Both the position numbers and the translations under genes were made by a program. Below are positions 26,270-37,907 of a stretch of DNA of 64,000 bases, one piece after another. This DNA is from Lepidodermella squamata (lineage: Eukaryota > Gastrotricha). The notes under the pieces are model-generated. The model saw only the letters and a program-made list of their open reading frames with translations, was not told the origin of the DNA and did not search any database. Where the stretch lies: the NCBI GenBank assembly GCA_047495785.1, contig JBLDXI010000002.1:2728001-2792000 (forward strand), read 5' to 3'. Numbering within the stretch: position 1 is the stretch's first letter; every line of letters starts with the position of its first letter.

Positions 26270-29200
26270 CTAGGGTGCTTGAGTTGTTGCCGCGATCCGT
26301 AAACATGATTTGCAGCACACAGTGTTGAAAGCGGTCGCCGAACTGCTTGCCGGGGTCGGGTACTTCCAGGGCGACGGGCGGACGCATCGGCCGCAAAATA
26401 CAAAGCCACAATGCCAACAATGCCGCTAAAAAAAAGAGAAAAAAACCAATTCATTTTTTTCCGAAAATGATTCCATTTATAAGAGAAAAAGTATCCCAGA
26501 ACAAACGAAAACGAAAATGCCTGGGCACAAATGTGAAACATCTCTCGATCGATTTTAATTCAATGGGCAAAAATATTTTAAATCAAATTAATTCAATTAA
26601 AATGTGGGTAAAAAATTTGTAAACTTGGTTAAAAATTAAGTGACCGCGGCGAAGTTAAACATGTAATTTTGCGAATTTAATATTAGGCCATAAAATCACG
26701 GGGCGATTGGTGAACAAATTTCGAATACTATTATGGAAAAATTCATATGATTTTGAAAATAAAATCGAAATTGAGATTTTCGCATAACTACAGTTCACTG
26801 CGAGTTAGGAATAAAACACGTACCTTGCGTTCAGCAGCGTGAAATGGGACGCGACACGATCGACAAGCGACAGTTTTGCGTAGACTCTGCCACTCGACTG
26901 CAAGGGGCGGTCCACTTGTCGGCGTCGGCATGGTTGTCGGCGTTGAAACAGTAGGCGACGGTAGGGGCAAACTGGCGGTTGACTCTAAGTCGAGAGACGG
27001 CGTTTTCGAACCAGCCCCATTAAGGCGTTGCGCAGGTTCGCTCGACCTCGTTTCCGCCATGAGCGGGTGCTGCTGCGAAGAATCGACCACTGCTTCGATC
27101 GAGGGCGACTGCGGTTCGTCAGACTCGCGCTCGCCGTCGTAATACTCACCGCCAGGCGAGTCGTCGTCGTCATCCACCGTATTCTGCCGCTCGGTGATAC
27201 TTTCGAGTTTTGACGAGGCCGGCAACGCGCTTGCGGTCATCGAGTTCGATAGGCCGAAAGATGACGGGAAAAGCTGGGATAATTGAAGGGCCGATTGGCT
27301 GGACACGATTCCGGCCAACTTGCGCCGAATCACGTCTTCGGACTTGCCGAGTTGGCGACACAGCGACGTGATCGATTCTTCCATCAGCCGGACCTGCATT
27401 TCAAGCGAGGCGTTGTGCTCGAGCAGCGCGTCAGCGGCGTCGTGCGGCGACTCGCGGGGCAGGATGGCCGAGTCGAAGCGCGCGTACATGTTGCGCCACA
27501 CGAGCAGGTCGCGGGAGAGGCTGGAGAAGCGCAGGCGGCGAGTCGCCATCGCCTCGCTGTCCCGGTTGTACATCGGGTTGACGTAGTCACTGACGTGTTG
27601 CTGCACGAAGCCCCAGAACGAGTGCGTGCGCTCGCCCAACCGCAGGTCGAACCGGTCTTTCTCGCAGTTGCCAACAAATGTGCCAAATCGACAGGAATGG
27701 GCTAAAATAAAAAATATAATTAGGTAAAGGAGACGGCTCAGAAATTTCGAAATTTGAGTTTTTTCAAATCGAAAATTGTGCAACCAGGCAGTCCCATTTG
27801 TTTCGTCCTTTCGAAAGGAGCCGAAACTCCTCATGGAGCCCATCTTTCATGAGAAGTGCAAACGAGCCAAGCCGATAAAATTTTAGTTGAAATAGCTGAA
27901 TTTACTGGATCAGATTAGGCTTATACTTATAATCCTCACTATCACCAATTTTAAAATATCCGCCTTAATTTTATGATTTCAACTTAATGCGAAAATTCAA
28001 TCCATGTATCCCTGAAGATGGTTATCGAAAATAGCAGAAACATCGGAAATAAACTGATAGCGCTAAATTTCAGAATTCGAAGATTAAAAATCCAAAAAAT
28101 CCGAAGATCAGTTCGATAAATATAATTACAAACTTTTCTTGTTCTTAGACTGAAGATGGACGTTTGAAATAGAATAAATTTTCTCGCTCGTTCGATCAGA
28201 TCCTCAAATGGCCATTTTTTCACAAATGTTTCTTTATTTTTTCAGAGTAGAAATGATCTCTCAATTATCAAATTTTTAGGTGTCAAACAGAAAATCGATA
28301 TATTTAAAATCGATTTAAAAATTTGAAATTTTTATATGCCACCGCGATAGTCCAAATCGAAAATTGAAATGACGAAAAATTTAGCTAAAAAACTCACTCT
28401 CTTCATGAAGTTCCGTAAGGAAGCGCTCGTTGAATTGGAAGGCTGTAGGTTGTTGCCGCGCAAGCTGCATGACGCAGTCGAGAAATTGCAAGAAGATGGG
28501 CGAAACTTCGTGCCGGCTCGACGATGCCGCCGACGATGACGAAGAAAGTGTGACAGCATTGCCGTTCGAGTCGTTCGTGTTCGCCGAAAAATAGACACCA
28601 GTAGAGCCGGCGCTGGTTGGGGCGTAGCTGGGCGCAGAAGCGGCGCTGCCGCCAGTGGTGACAACGCAGCCGTCGAGGTGGCCGCATCGGTCGGTGAATT
28701 TGTGCCCGAAGGCGAGGAAGTCCTTCTCGATCAGCATCTGGAAGCCATGCAGCGTCCGGTAGTACGGGTCCAGCAGCACCTGGGCGAGAGCGGCCGTTTG
28801 CGCCGTTCGGTCCCACCCGTCTGAGCAATGAATCAGCACTGACCGCCCGCCTTCCACTTCGTCGGCGATGAAGGCAGCAGTTTCAAGCAGAAGCTAAATT
28901 AAAAATAAAAATAAAAAATTTAAAACATCCTCCTTAATATTTCAGAGAACATTTATCCCGTCACAAAAATTTAAAATTATTAATTGAGATTGGAATTAAC
29001 TTTAAATGAAATTAACCAAGCGCTAGGGTGTAGATGAGATGTCGATTCAGCATTCTTTACTTGTAGATACCCTTCGATAAGTGGCGGGGCTGAGGTTCGA
29101 AATGTTTTCGAGCCGCGAATAAGCACTGGTTGCATCCATCAACAGCAGTGAACATAGCTGATGGCTTTATTCAAGTACACATCAAAACGAAAATCGACCG

Positions 29201-31372
29201 ATCAGTAATACCGATTAGTAATGTGTCTGTTTGTGCGTGACCTCTCAACGTGACCTGCACGCCTGCCACGTGACGCATCGACCACGTGTCTTTTAAATGC
29301 GCACTGATAATACCGAATTGCGAGGTTAATTGCCAATCAAACTTACACTTTTGGCGAAAAATAATGACCACAAAATTAAGTAACGAAAAAATTGCGTTAA
29401 TTGGCAAGTTTCGTAAACAAAACGCACTTTAAATTTCTATCAAATAATTGAGGTTAAATAATTAATATTCAATCGACATTGTCCACCACCCCGAGGCTAT
29501 TTTCACATGCTCCATCGATTACAGCCCTCTTAAAAATTATCAGAAAATTGCCTACGGACATGATTTTGTAAAAAAAAACGCAACATTAATGAGCTAAAAA
29601 ATGCGCGTTGATCAAGACAGCTAATAATATCGATTTTTCTGGGTAATAACTCGCAAAAAAACTCACTTGTAAATGGCGCAACCAGCCGGACTGTTGAATT
29701 CGATTCGTGTACTCGGAAATTGACAAGTTGTGTTGCGATATGGCTAATATAAAATTTGGAATATATGTATAAGCAACGAGTACACTCAAGTTTTTAATTA
29801 ACAAACCATCAATAAGCTTGGCTAGCGAAGATCGCATGACGTGAATGTTTTCGATGGGTGCAAACTTGAAACGCATGCTGGTGTACTTGTCCGGCGTTTC
29901 GTAGCCCTTTCCGGCCATTTTATTACCGACAGCGTTAACCATCGGCCGAGTGTCGACGACCCACAGAAATTCTGAGCTAGGGTTAGTCGCTCGAATAACC
30001 TCGAGCAAATCTTCGTCTTCTTTGCATCGCGCTGAAAAGCCGACCAATGGCTGAGCGCATCTGACTATACTCGCCTTGTTGAAACGATGCAGGTATGTCA
30101 GAACAGGTAGACGGCCCCGGCTGCGAAATCGCGAACTGGCGATGATCATGTGGGGCGTGGCCCGTTTTGGCACGATTAGACACTGCGGGTAGGTCTCGCA
30201 TAACTGGTAATTGGTATTGGCCGGCGCCAGTTGCCACTCGTCATTCGGAGCTCCGAGTCGCAGAAATTCAGTCTGCAGGTCGAAGTAAGACCAGCCCTGA
30301 CTCCTGGTCAAATTATTGTCAAACTCGGTCGGTTGCCATCGGAAGCAATACAAATCTTCGATAGAAGCTAAAGAAAAAAATTGCGTAAATTTTGAATTAA
30401 ATCGAAAAAAATCAAATTACAGCATCGCATAGCGAGGGAAGAAATAACATCAGTACATTCACGGTCTTTCGCGCAGACAAAAGTAAGGCGGTTGAAGTTT
30501 TTGCATCGAATAACCAGCGGATTGCCTTCGGTTGTAGCCGGCAGCCGTTCGATCGAGTCGACCAAACTGCGCACAACCCATATTTCCAAGTTGTCTTTAC
30601 TCAGGAAAATGATCTCGGTCAGAGTGATGTAAAGCGTGCCTTCAGCGACCTTGCGGCCATTTTTGGCCAGCCAAAATTTGACTCGCTCGATCTGTTGTGA
30701 TAAAAAATTGAAAATAATTAGAATGAGAAGATTAAGGTGGATCGGCTACTTTGTAAGTAGGCACATGAACAAGGCGAAAAATGTTGGAAAAAAGATCACG
30801 GAAGCCCATCGGCTAGGCGTGCCGCGTCATCTCAATGATAATCAGCAGCAGTTACAGATGATAGCGAGAAAATGACGACGGCAACTAAGGCAGCAGCGGC
30901 AGCAGCAAAACAACGATTTGGCTGCACTGATGCACGCATGGACGTCGGCTTTAGGGAGCGACGAAACGCGATCTGAAGCGCGAACAAAACGAAGGACTTT
31001 TCTAATCCCTTCCTAATGGCGACTACGCGAACTGTTCCGCAGCACTGAACTGTAGTAAAAACAGCGGCGCCGAGTGTCGAAATGTATATATCGTATTACT
31101 AATAGTATGAATGCGCCACGCAATATTATGTGGGGGTATGCGCGACAATAATGCTATGTTGCTTTTTATTGCGGCAAACATACAAAAATTGAAATTAAAA
31201 AAGGACGCGAGTAGCACGGAAAAATCGATAGGTAAAAAACGCAGTAGCGATTCCACCAGGGCCGCGGATTTATTCACATTACTCGTCATATAGACATACA
31301 GTTATATATAAATATTAGCCTATATTTACTTACCCTGAGGGTATCCAGCCGATTTGAGCTGTTTGGATTCAT
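26270..31372 (-). CDS. MTMR6: Myotubularin-related phosphoinositide 3-phosphatase, MTMR6/7/8 type, with C-terminal FYVE-like finger
   Basis: The enzyme removes the 3-phosphate from PI3P and PI(3,5)P2 on endosomal membranes. Exons (minus): 31372-31334, 30691-30421, 30367-29807, 29743-29667, 28893-28398, 27701-26824, 26425-26270, giving 825 aa with all phases consistent. A 63-bp intron (29806-29744) is otherwise readable in frame. Domains: PH-GRAM ([35 protein letters not shown]), then the myotubularin core ([39 protein letters not shown]). The catalytic CSDGWDRT is intact, so the enzyme should be active. Next are [10 protein letters not shown] and [12 protein letters not shown], a coiled coil, an acidic Ser-rich linker and a C-terminal zinc finger with CRSC, HCWHC, CGRC and CKSC pairs. 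PH-GRAM and core wording fit MTMR6/7/8 better than MTMR3/4. The 13-residue first exon begins [13 protein letters not shown]. Confidence 0.92.
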
Positions 31373-32761
31373 CGGCGCGTTTTTTAAACAACTAAAAAAG
31401 GAATAACGGCAATTATAAAACGCGCCAATTCCTCTTTAGTTTATTTCCATGTCACATGAAGAAGAACGAGATGAATGAATCTGCGTAGTAAATATATAAT
31501 GGTCTCTCTCTGGTCCAAATGTCGACAATTTTAATATAATCGAATAAACGTCGCTACATATAGAAGCGTGAGCCTCAAAAACGACAAGATTTCTGCAATA
31601 ATATAAGTATAATTTGCCAAAAACGAAGAGCTTGAAAGAGAAGCGGCACAAAAATCAGTGAAAACATTATCTATATCCGGAATCAATCACCAGAAAAAAG
31701 AATGGGCCATCTCAAAATTTATTGGTCCACCCTGACTTGTAACACTTAAAACGAAATCATTCACACAAAAATAAGGAATTTTCAAATTTGAAAATTGCAT
31801 TAGTTTCCTTACCAACTAAATTTTTTTTAGAAAAGTCACCATCATAATAAGAAGCAGATTTACAGCCTACACCGTTTGAATGTCAGCCTTGTAGAAAAAT
31901 ATTGCAGAGCGGAGTTGAAATGGACATGAAGCAGCATATTTCGTGTGTATTTCCCGAAAAATATTTGATATATGAATGCATAAATGAATCCTTGGCTCAT
32001 CATAATTATTTACAATATTATAAGGTGGATCATGGAAAAAATTGAATACATGAGCAGCAACCCGGTGCGCAGACGACCAGCAGGAAAAGAAGAGGATGAG
32101 AAACGCGAACAAAATATCAACTAGATGTGTGCTAGACGACTTAAAACCCAAAATTTGAAAACTTCCTATGTAGCTTTAAAAGAGGTCGTGAATTGACGAA
32201 CACGTAAACACAAACGCAAAACGAGAGGCGATAACAAGAAAAGCGTCAATTTGAATGAAATCGCATAATAATAACAGCAACACAAAGAGGAAGCGAGAAA
32301 TTTGATAGTAGCAAAAGATAAATTGTAGTATATGGTCAGAAATTTTGCATGGAAGACACTGAAAGATTGTGCCGTTAGAAGTCGTATTACTACGTTGCAA
32401 TAGACGGAATGCTGAAAATTCACCAGCCTTAAAATATAATAATAACAACGTTTGTCATTGCGGCTTTTCCTGCATGATGATGCCTGATTGCGTTAACTGA
32501 ATCGATAAAAATTGCTCCTTTCGCATGCCCCTTGCTATGATTTGAGATGCAACAAAATTTCCATAATATAACGATGATGGCTATGAAGTAAATAGTAGTA
32601 ATAATAGTATGGTTCCGATGTAAAGGAACAGAACTAGAGAAGTAATAGTAGTAGTAGTTTTCAGCTTCTTAACAAATAGTGCGATGCGGATACTGCGCCG
32701 TTCTATCGATTCGAGTGGCCAGGAATTAAGTAATGACGACTCGGACGGGACGGCACGGCAC
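31373..32761. other. Intergenic region between STARD10 and the myotubularin gene
   Basis: This 1.4-kb AT-rich stretch has no credible exon. Immediately upstream of the myotubularin ATG (minus strand) is a T-rich tract ending in AG (around 31394), which would serve as a 3' splice site for a 5' UTR intron or a spliced leader. A copy of AAGGTGGATCAT lies near 32020 and recurs near 34124. Confidence 0.5.
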
Positions 32762-34028
32762 TTAGTCGTCAGTCGAGTCCGACGCCGCCGCAAACTCCTG
32801 CGATGCCTTCGTGTCTTCTTGAGCCGTCTCTTCGTTGACCGAAGGCGCTCCGAGCAGCTCGGTAATCGTCAGCACGTCGTCCGGGTTCAACCGTTTCGTC
32901 GTCAACTGCTCCGGGAACAGCCACGGCTTGTTATTCGGGCCGTTCTTTTTCTGCACGGAAGAAAAATCGATCAATTTTATTTATCTCTACGCATAAACGA
33001 GCGAATCAGTTGTATTGATTCACGTCATTTTGCTGGGCAAATAAGTTTACCTTCCACTCGGGGTATTTGACACAGCATTTCTGCAGTTTTTTGACGAAAC
33101 GAGGGGCGAAAAATGTTGTCCCTGCAATTAAACGATGCATTTAATCATATGAACCTGGAAACTATCGATCTGCGGCACAAATCGCACATTATCTCAATGA
33201 GAGCGCGGCGTGGAATTTCACATTTTAGAAAGCAATTTCCTCAGATTACTTTTTCTCAAAATATTGTCCAATTCGAGATTCAAAATCTAAACCCATTTTT
33301 ATGCGAAATTGAAAATTTATTTGACCCTACTTCATAATTAACCCATTTTTATTAACAAGACCAGCCATATTTATGAACGAACCTTTGTTGACGAACCAAC
33401 TGGGCAATTTCCCTTTCGGATCGGACTGTGAAATGTAGTGCAAAGTACAGCTGTTGGCATCGTTCGCGACAGCGTAGAAAGCCGACAGGTGCGAAATGCC
33501 ACGGATAAAGCCTTTTTTCTGCGGCAACTGTTTGTGGTTAACCGAGTAAGAAAACACGTAGATTTCTTTGCGGAGATCGAGGAAAGACCGGAGCAATACG
33601 TAGTCACGGTTGGTGATGGGCGGCGGGCAGCGTACCGAGTAATAACCGATGTCAGTGTTAGGGGCAAGATGGCAGATCTCATAACTTTCGATCATCACCG
33701 AGTCCCAAGTTTTCCGGTAATTCGGGTCGAGGAGCACGTCGAAAAGCACCCCGATCGGAACGTTGTGGAACGTACTTTTCACGCGAACGCAAACTAGGTC
33801 CGAGACGCTCTTGTCAAATTTGACCCAAACTGAGGTATCGTTCGTGCTGTAATCGAGCCGCCATGCATTGTTGTTGACTGGAGACGATCCGTTACTGCTG
33901 CCGTTAGACACCGGTGAGCCATTCGATTTCGCACCATCCGTGTTAAAAGACTCGTCTAACCCGAGGCACATATTTTTGATTCTTTGGTAATCACTATCCT
34001 CGGGAACACGAACAGCGCCAACCTCCAT
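32762..34028 (-). CDS. STARD10: START-domain lipid transfer protein, STARD10-like
   Basis: STARD10 is a cytosolic phospholipid (phosphatidylcholine/ethanolamine) transfer protein. Exons (minus): 34028-33383, 33121-33051, 32950-32762, giving 301 aa, close to the usual ~290. The N-terminal VPEDSDYQRIKN resembles the VPDDQDF start of vertebrate STARD10. The START fold follows: VSDLVCVRVKSTFHNVP, LLDPNYRKTWDSVMIE, IGYYSVRCPPPITNRDYVLL, DPKGKLPSWFVNKG. The C-terminal helix is VKKLQKCCVKYPEWK, followed by KPWLFPEQ as in STARD10. An N-terminal Ser/Asn/Gly insert (about 30-55) is lineage-specific low complexity. The gene ends in an acidic, Ser/Thr-rich tail. It lies 242 bp downstream of KIFBP on the same strand. 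Confidence 0.92.
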
Positions 34029-34240
34029 AATGAACAACGAGAATAAACTAAATAAATAGATAAAACCTAGGGAGACAGTAACGTAAATCAACGTGAAGTT
34101 TATACCGCAAAAAGGCACATTATAAGGTGGATCATCGATAATTGCACGACATGCATAAATTATTAGTAGTTCACATCATCATCAGATACAGGCGAAACAC
34201 GCAGGTAGGCTTTACAAGCAGAGATCATCGCAACAATTAA

Positions 34241-34246
34241 TTTATT
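34241..34246 (-). other. Polyadenylation signal of KIFBP
   Basis: AATAAA on the minus strand begins about 25 nt beyond the KIFBP stop codon. It indicates a very short 3' UTR in the 242-bp gap before STARD10. Confidence 0.5.
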
Positions 34247-34270
34247 GACATTTCAACCCAACAACCATGA

Positions 34271-36127
34271 TCATATTGTTCCATTACGAACAGACTCCAG
34301 CTTAACTGGCATCATATTGAGCATTTCAACACAGGCATCGTACTCTGCTTGCACACGCGGAATCGCGTCTGCATGACGATCACAGTAGGCTTTGATTTCT
34401 TTGTAATATTTTTCGGCCGATAAGAGGTAGGCCAGTCGCTCCGGCGTTTCGTATGAGATTTTCTTCGAATACAGCCGGGCCATTGATAAATAAGCGCATA
34501 TAACCGGTCGCACATCTGCTTCTCCTAGCGGGTCAGGCAAAGGTTTCGACACGTCGTTCATTGGTTGGCGCAACGTGTTTAAATACTTGTTGAATGCAAC
34601 CAAACCGGCATCAGCCCAGCTGTTTACCTTGTCTTCGTGTTTTGACGTTGAAACCGACTTCGATTTTTTGTGATCGATAACAACTAGTTCGACATCGACC
34701 ATTTTCACGTATGTTTCCGCCAGCTCGTAAACAAGCTGTCGATAACGCATGAGGTAGAACTGTGGGTTCAATCGATCAATCAGCGCGCTTAGCATATCAA
34801 TACGCCGCCGGTGCATTGCGATACGCCGTGACGCATCTGGTTCGATCGAAGCCATAAACTAGACAAAAAAACAGAGCTTCTAAGTGGATATAACTTCAAA
34901 TGATGATGAGTCCTACTTTGAAAAGTTTGCTGTAGCTCTGAGTTATGTCAATGTAATCGTTACAATGAGTATCCACTTGAAAGAATGTATCCCTCGCCTC
35001 CAACAACGAGCGCTGCGTCAACAGAAACACATCACGAGCTTCATCGTAATTTTTCGGCAGCATCTTCGGTAGCGCGCCTTCGATTTTCTGGAGGTCGATA
35101 TCTAACTTGGCAAGACCTGCTTGAACCAAGTAATCCGACTTCTCCTTGCCATTCATTTCGTCACTTCCAATTTCGGAATTAGTCTCGATTTTTTTGCCTT
35201 CAATGAAAGTCTCGACAAAATTGTCGAGCAGGCTCAACCCGAGATTCGCAACACATCGGTGCATGCATGCATGAAATTCCTGATAATCATCCGGTTTTGA
35301 TTCACGAATTCGCTCTTCCATTGCAAGAGCACAGGCGAGATAGTGAACAGCCGCGTCATACTTCCGATCGTCCAGAAACACCTGAGCCAAGCTTGCACAA
35401 TTGATGGCCCAGTCGTGAGCGTCGAACGACTTTGTATATTCCAATTGACGGGCAAGAGTTTTCTGACAATAAAACGCTGCCTCGTGTTTGTGCCCTAGTT
35501 GCAGATGAACTTGAGCCAAATAGTAAAGCCCGTGTGTATACAGTTGATGATAGTAATCTAATCGGGATTTAAGAGCTATTTCTTCTTCGGAACCAATGAG
35601 AAGGCCTTCTGGAGTATGAGGTGGATTGGTGTTTAGAAAACCTTCAGCAAGAATGAAAGAGGTTTTGGTTCTCTCCAAGTAAGACAGCGACATGTCGACC
35701 TTGCAACGCTTGCAAAGAGTAACGCCAAGCATTATCTGGCATTCCATTCTAATACCCCAGCATTCATCCTCGAAAGACTCGCCGGATTGAAAAAGTGACA
35801 ACGCTGATGTCAAATAACGCTCAGCTTCGTCATACTCGTCAGCATCCATGCTATTTTTTCCGAGGAGAAGCCGAACAGCAGCTAACTTTGTGACCACATC
35901 ATCCGACTGTGGATTCCTTGCAAATTAAAATGGTTAATCTACATTACTGAACACAATCAAACTCACTTTTCCATGAAACTAGCTTCTGAAGCGAGTAGTA
36001 ACCGTCGAGCATCAATCTGCGTGGCTTGAAGGTCTTCCTCGGGATCTTTCAGCTTGCTCAATTTGAAAACTTGTTTCAACAAGTCAGTTGGGTCATCTGG
36101 AGGTGTAGATAGGTCGGTCATGGTCAT
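34271..36127 (-). CDS. KIFBP: KIF-binding protein (KIF1-binding protein homologue)
   Basis: KIFBP binds motor domains of kinesins such as KIF1 and KIF15 and blocks microtubule binding. It affects axon outgrowth and spindle function. Exons (minus): 36127-35967, 35916-34917, 34858-34271, giving 582 aa against about 620 in human. The protein is almost entirely TPR-like helical repeats. Recognisable family segments are LLLGKNSMDADEYDEAERYL, GTHGLYYLAQVHLQLG-like LYTHGLYYLAQVHLQLGH, EYTKSFDAHDWAINCASLAQ, and the C-terminal RRRIDMLSALIDRLNPQFYL with YRQLVYELAETY. Two ATGs stand at the start (36127 and 36121). I take the first; the choice changes two residues. A T-rich tract ending in AG lies upstream of the start. 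Confidence 0.93.
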
Positions 36128-37080
36128 ATCGTCCAGTCCACTAAACTCTGGTTATCTTGTACATCAGATCTAAACAAACAAATAGGAAAGACAGCTTTGT
36201 AATATTTAGCTCTCAACTTAAGGATTTGCTCAAGCACAGAAGTAGATGATTCCAATAGTAGTAAAAGCATGGAGAATAATTTAAGGGCTGAAAAATCGAC
36301 CACCTTTTGGTTCAACAACTAGAATGTGATATGTGATGATAAGGGCCTAGTATTATAAAAATTGATGCCATCGAGACTTACGATAAACGTTTTCACCTGC
36401 TCTTTGAAGACGATCTCGAAAGTCAGAAAGTATGAATAAAACATATAATGGTGAAACGCAGCAGCTATCATCCTTTGCCAATAAAGGCCGAAACTCGAAC
36501 AAGACAACAATACAAGGTAGCAGAAGAGACAATAAAGTCTTTCCACAGCGCACAAGGTAATTATAACTGGCATTTATACAAAAGTTGGTTCTCCTTGCCG
36601 AATTCCAGGCAGAAACCAGAAACCAACAGTATGCAGTATGCCCGCTTACAACCAACCCATAACAGTGCAAGAAGCTCAAAATCGAAGACACATCGCAACC
36701 GCTAAAAATTGGTAGACAATGCCTTACGCCTTGAGCCAGTCAAACAAGTCAACAAGTGAACAAATAGAACTCTTTTTCACCCGGAGTACCCGTGAACCAT
36801 GCAGCCGGGGTCCGGGGGCCGCTTAGAGAACCTCAGACACGAGTTTGGTATAGCACGGAGGCACCAAACTTCAGATGCAAAACCCAAAAGCTTGAACAGA
36901 AAAAAAACCTAAGCGAAAAAACGCGGTCATAAAACTTAAAATTTATGTCAAGGTCATTATTCTTTAAAATTTTTTAATAAGATTGAGTGATCAACCAAAA
37001 ATACCTGATTCTTGTTATGCAGAAAATAAAATGAAAATAAATAAATTTATTATACGTGACAATCTATCGGAAAGACAAAA

Positions 37081-37113
37081 ATAGCGCAAAAATAGCGCAA
37101 AAATAGCGCAAAA
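37081..37113. repeat. Triplicated 11-mer ATAGCGCAAAA
   Basis: Three exact tandem copies are seen directly. They abut the left arm of the palindrome. Confidence 0.95.
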
Positions 37114-37178
37114 AGAGACACGAGAGCGACGAAGCGATGGACGTTGACGTCCATCGCTTCGTCGCTCTCGTGTCTCTT
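37113..37178. repeat. Perfect palindrome: 32-bp arms, 2-bp centre
   Basis: The left arm 37113-37144 is the exact reverse complement of the right arm 37147-37178. The centre is TG. The arm interior includes GCGACGAAGCGATGGACGT. No mismatches were found. The loop is too short for a microRNA precursor. It may be a recent inverted duplication, a foldback element or an assembly artefact. Confidence 0.95.
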
Positions 37179-37907
37179 GCGTGGAGAGAGAGGTCGCCGG
37201 TACCTGCAAAACCTGCAAAACGGCGCACGTTCGAAGCTTTGTTTGAGGTCAAAGAACGAGCAGCAAACAGCTTCGCAGCTGGCTACCTGCAGCCTCAGGT
37301 TTTAGCTAGGATAAGGGCTTTAATTGAGTGATCTAAGGTTGCAAAGTGGCGCTTACTTATTCGAGGAAAGAAATGATTGATCTACAGACAGCTGACCATC
37401 GGTCACACGTCTCTCTATAGGTTTACTACACACTTCATCATTTTTTACTTTCCATGGAAATTGTACATGGTCAGTCGTCATTCGTGATTATTAATGAAGA
37501 ACGAACGTACACAGTACACAGATCATACCATAAAGCTTTTCTCTTGTCCAACATACCTAATCTTTTAGTGATTGCTCTGACCCACTACTTTTAGCTTGGG
37601 TTTTTTGTTATATACACCTCCCACTGGCGTTTAGTATTGAGTAGGTATTGAGTATTTATTGCTTGACAGTCATCCATCATCCATCGCAGGAAATACGTCA
37701 CATTTTGTTCTGTGCATGGACTGTTGTTCAGCGTTATGAGTCACTCGTTTCTCGGAACTCGGAACTCGGAAAATCTTGCCATTCTGATTACCTCGTACCT
37801 AGGTTCGCACTAGCTGTCAATTTCCCCCTAATATTGCATTTCCACATATCAATTGTTGCTTATTTTGCCTTTTTGTGCTATTTAGAGTTGTAATTGTAAG
37901 CATCACC

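Larger units (their letters stand above)
36128..37907. other. Divergent intergenic region between KIFBP (-) and the tetraspanin (+)
   Basis: These 1.8 kb probably contain both promoters. No TATA-like element could be assigned with confidence. The region holds the palindrome at 37113-37178 and the triplicated 11-mer just before it. No protein-coding exon could be supported. Confidence 0.5.

Noticed and set aside
27283-27705. 140-codon plus-strand frame opposite the myotubularin exon
   Set aside because: Antisense shadow of a well-supported conserved exon.
29744-29806. In-frame read-through between the two parts of the myotubularin core
   Set aside because: GT..AG borders are present and removal restores the family spacing between IDG and SGWLRHL, so it is called an intron.
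31330-31393. Reading the first myotubularin exon in the frame [16 protein letters not shown]
   Set aside because: Wrong phase for the next exon. The frame starting [13 protein letters not shown] joins the PH-GRAM exon exactly.
37113-37178. Palindrome as a microRNA precursor or rho-independent terminator
   Set aside because: A 2-bp loop with perfect arms is unlike a microRNA hairpin, and bacterial terminators are not relevant here.
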